From: AC-69 sp050692435
GTDB taxonomy: Bacteria > Actinomycetota > UBA4738 > HRBIN12
Assembly (NCBI GenBank): GCA_050692435.1
Contig: JBOGVG010000048.1
Location: 1-6,857 of the forward strand
Reading direction: 5' to 3'
DNA: 6,857 nucleotides
Both the position numbers and the translations under genes were made by a program. Under the pieces are notes generated by a model. That model was not told the DNA's origin. It saw only the letters and a list, made by a program, of their open reading frames with translations, and searched no databases. This document shows, piece by piece, positions 6,166-6,857 of this stretch (its first letter is position 1; the number at the start of each line of letters is the position of its first letter).

Positions 6166-6555
6166 GTGCCGGGTAAAGAGGCCGGGGTCCCGGGAAGCAG
6201 GGAGGTCGCCGTGGCGGCCGCCCGGGCCGCTGCCTCCAAGCAGGGTGCTGGCATCGCGATCCTCGACGTCCACGACCTCATCGTCATCACCGACTACTTC
6301 GTGATCGCGAGCGGATCGAGCGACCGGCAGGTCAAGACCATCGTCGAGGAGGTCGAGAAGGCCCTCCGGGCGCAGGGGGTCCGTCCGGTCCGCCGGGAGG
6401 GCGAGACCGAGAACCGCTGGGTGCTACTCGACTACGTGGACGTGGTGGTCCACGTGTTCGCGGAGGAGGAACGAGAGTACTACGACCTGGAACGCCTGTG
6501 GCGGGACGCCCCCCGGACAGCCTGGGCCGAGCCGGGCGCCGCCTCATCGGGGTAA
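6166..6555 (+). CDS. rsfS: Ribosome silencing factor RsfS
   Basis: RsfS (DUF143/Iojap family) binds L14 on the 50S subunit and blocks subunit joining when nutrients are short. The 129-residue product carries the family core: GIAILDVHDLIVITDYFVIA (29-48), SGSSDRQVKTIVEEVE (49-64), EGETENRWVLLDYVDVVVHVF (78-98) and YYDLERLW (105-112). Two starts compete. The GTG at 6166 has GGAG only 2 bases upstream, which is close. The in-frame GTG at 6211 has AGGGAGG at 6199-6205, 5 bases upstream, a better site, but it would trim the first helix (REVAVAAARAA). I keep 6166 because homologues usually have that helix complete. A short Ala/Gly/Pro tail follows the family domain. It is the last protein gene of the plus-strand cluster. 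Confidence 0.95.
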   Translation: MPGKEAGVPGSREVAVAAARAAASKQGAGIAILDVHDLIVITDYFVIASGSSDRQVKTIVEEVEKALRAQGVRPVRREGETENRWVLLDYVDVVVHVFAEEEREYYDLERLWRDAPRTAWAEPGAASSG

Positions 6556-6574
6556 GTAGACTTTCGGTCGATCC

Positions 6575-6647
6575 GGGCCCATAGCTCAGCTGGTAGAGCG
6601 CATGGCTGGCAGCCATGAGGTCAGGGGTTCGAATCCCCTTGGGTCCA
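6575..6647 (+). tRNA. tRNA-Ala (anticodon GGC)
   Basis: A complete 73-base cloverleaf. The acceptor stem is GGGCCCA with TGGGTCC and includes the G3:U70 wobble pair, the identity element for alanyl-tRNA synthetase. The D arm is GCTC-AGCTGGTA-GAGC. The anticodon stem CATGG/CCATG holds loop CTGGCAG with anticodon GGC at 6608-6610, reading GCC and GCU. The T arm is AGGGG-TTCGAAT-CCCCT and the discriminator is A. The 3' CCA is not encoded (ACTT follows), so it must be added by nucleotidyltransferase. The gene lies 19 bases after rsfS. TAGACT at 6557-6562 could be a -10 element 12 bases upstream, without a visible -35. Confidence 0.97.
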
Positions 6648-6652
6648 CTTGT

Positions 6653-6697
6653 GATGTCGCAGGACATCGTGGACGGATGTCTCGGGACATCGTAGAC
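6653..6697. repeat. Two 22-bp direct repeats, each containing a palindrome, at the IS end
   Basis: Copies at 6653-6674 and 6676-6697 are spaced with a 23-base period and differ at 3 of 22 positions. Each contains an inverted repeat GATGTC-NNNN-GACATC (6653-6668 and 6676-6691). This arrangement is typical of transposase-binding sites in the terminal inverted repeat of IS481-like elements and lies between the transposase stop codon and the outer end. Confidence 0.8.
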
Positions 6698-6706
6698 ACC
6701 TTCACC

Positions 6707-6857
6707 TCAGCCCTGGGGCTGGTAGTCCCGCGTCGGATCCAGGGTGAGGTGCCGTAGCAGCTCCCCCTCCTCGGACAGCACCCGCACGTCCAGCCCGTCG
6801 ATGAGCATGATCACGCGCTTGCCCTTGTGCGCGTGCCCGACGCCGATGTGGTGAAGC
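6707..6857 (-). CDS. IS481-family transposase, C-terminal fragment
   Basis: Read on the minus strand from the right edge, 50 codons including the stop encode LHHIGVGHAHKGKRVIMLID, then GLDVRVLSEEGELLRHLTLD, ending PTRDYQPQG. This is the characteristic C-terminal tail of IS481-type DDE (rve-superfamily) transposases, where LHHIG, a DL/DV.V strand, GELLR.LTLDPTRDYQ and a short end follow the catalytic core. The catalytic DDE residues are outside the window, so whether the enzyme is intact is unknown. The TGA at 6707-6709 is 10 bases from the inner terminal repeat. Confidence 0.85.
   Translation of the reverse strand, partial: LHHIGVGHAHKGKRVIMLIDGLDVRVLSEEGELLRHLTLDPTRDYQPQG

Larger units (their letters stand above)
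6650..6857 (-). mobile_element. Terminal part of an IS481-family insertion sequence (partial)
   Basis: The segment combines the 3' end of an IS481-type transposase gene with an adjoining terminus. The outer end appears to be TGTGATGTC at 6650-6658, the TGT-type end seen in IS481 elements, just outside two palindromic repeats. The other end and any target duplication lie beyond the window, so the boundary at 6650 is inferred. The element begins two bases after the discriminator base of the tRNA-Ala gene. Confidence 0.7.

Noticed and set aside
5071..6273. Long minus-strand frame opposite the LytR_C gene
   Set aside because: The plus-strand product has a membrane segment and a recognisable LytR_C domain; the antisense product has no recognisable motif.
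6653..6697. Possible CRISPR repeats
   Set aside because: There are only two 22-base copies separated by one base, with no spacers. They fit transposase-binding sites at the IS end.

Overview
The window is a very GC-rich stretch of bacterial chromosome, almost entirely coding. Gene content and order point to Actinomycetota, probably an uncultured or deep lineage: an RNase E/G with a long disordered N-terminal extension precedes rplU, rpmA and obg, and a LytR C-terminal-domain protein lies between nadD and rsfS. This assignment rests on synteny, composition and protein style only.

From the left edge, the plus strand carries the 3' part of an RNase E/G gene (5' end outside the window), rplU (L21) and rpmA (L27). 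A 146-codon gene on the minus strand then interrupts the run. It converges on rpmA so tightly that both stop codons share one CTAG tetranucleotide, and it diverges from obg across only 48 bp. Plus-strand genes resume with obg, a DinB-like four-helix protein, nadD, a membrane-anchored protein with a degenerate LCP-like region plus a LytR_C domain, and rsfS. A tRNA-Ala(GGC) gene follows. Two bases after it lies one end of an IS481-type insertion sequence, whose transposase C-terminus runs in on the minus strand from the right edge.

The genes form a growth-linked housekeeping cluster. RNase E/G processes and degrades RNA, L21 and L27 are 50S subunit proteins, Obg is a 50S assembly GTPase, NadD makes the NAD precursor NaAD, and RsfS silences the 50S subunit by binding L14. 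The minus-strand gene, the DinB-like gene and the LCP-like protein are the less understood passengers.

No wholly new system is evident. The points most worth a second look are the convergent gene inside the ribosomal/obg cluster, the LCP-like domain lacking its catalytic residues, the shared promoter-like spacing suggesting leaderless starts for obg and nadD, the DinB-like gene in the obg-nadD interval where many actinobacteria carry proBA, and the insertion sequence abutting the tRNA gene.
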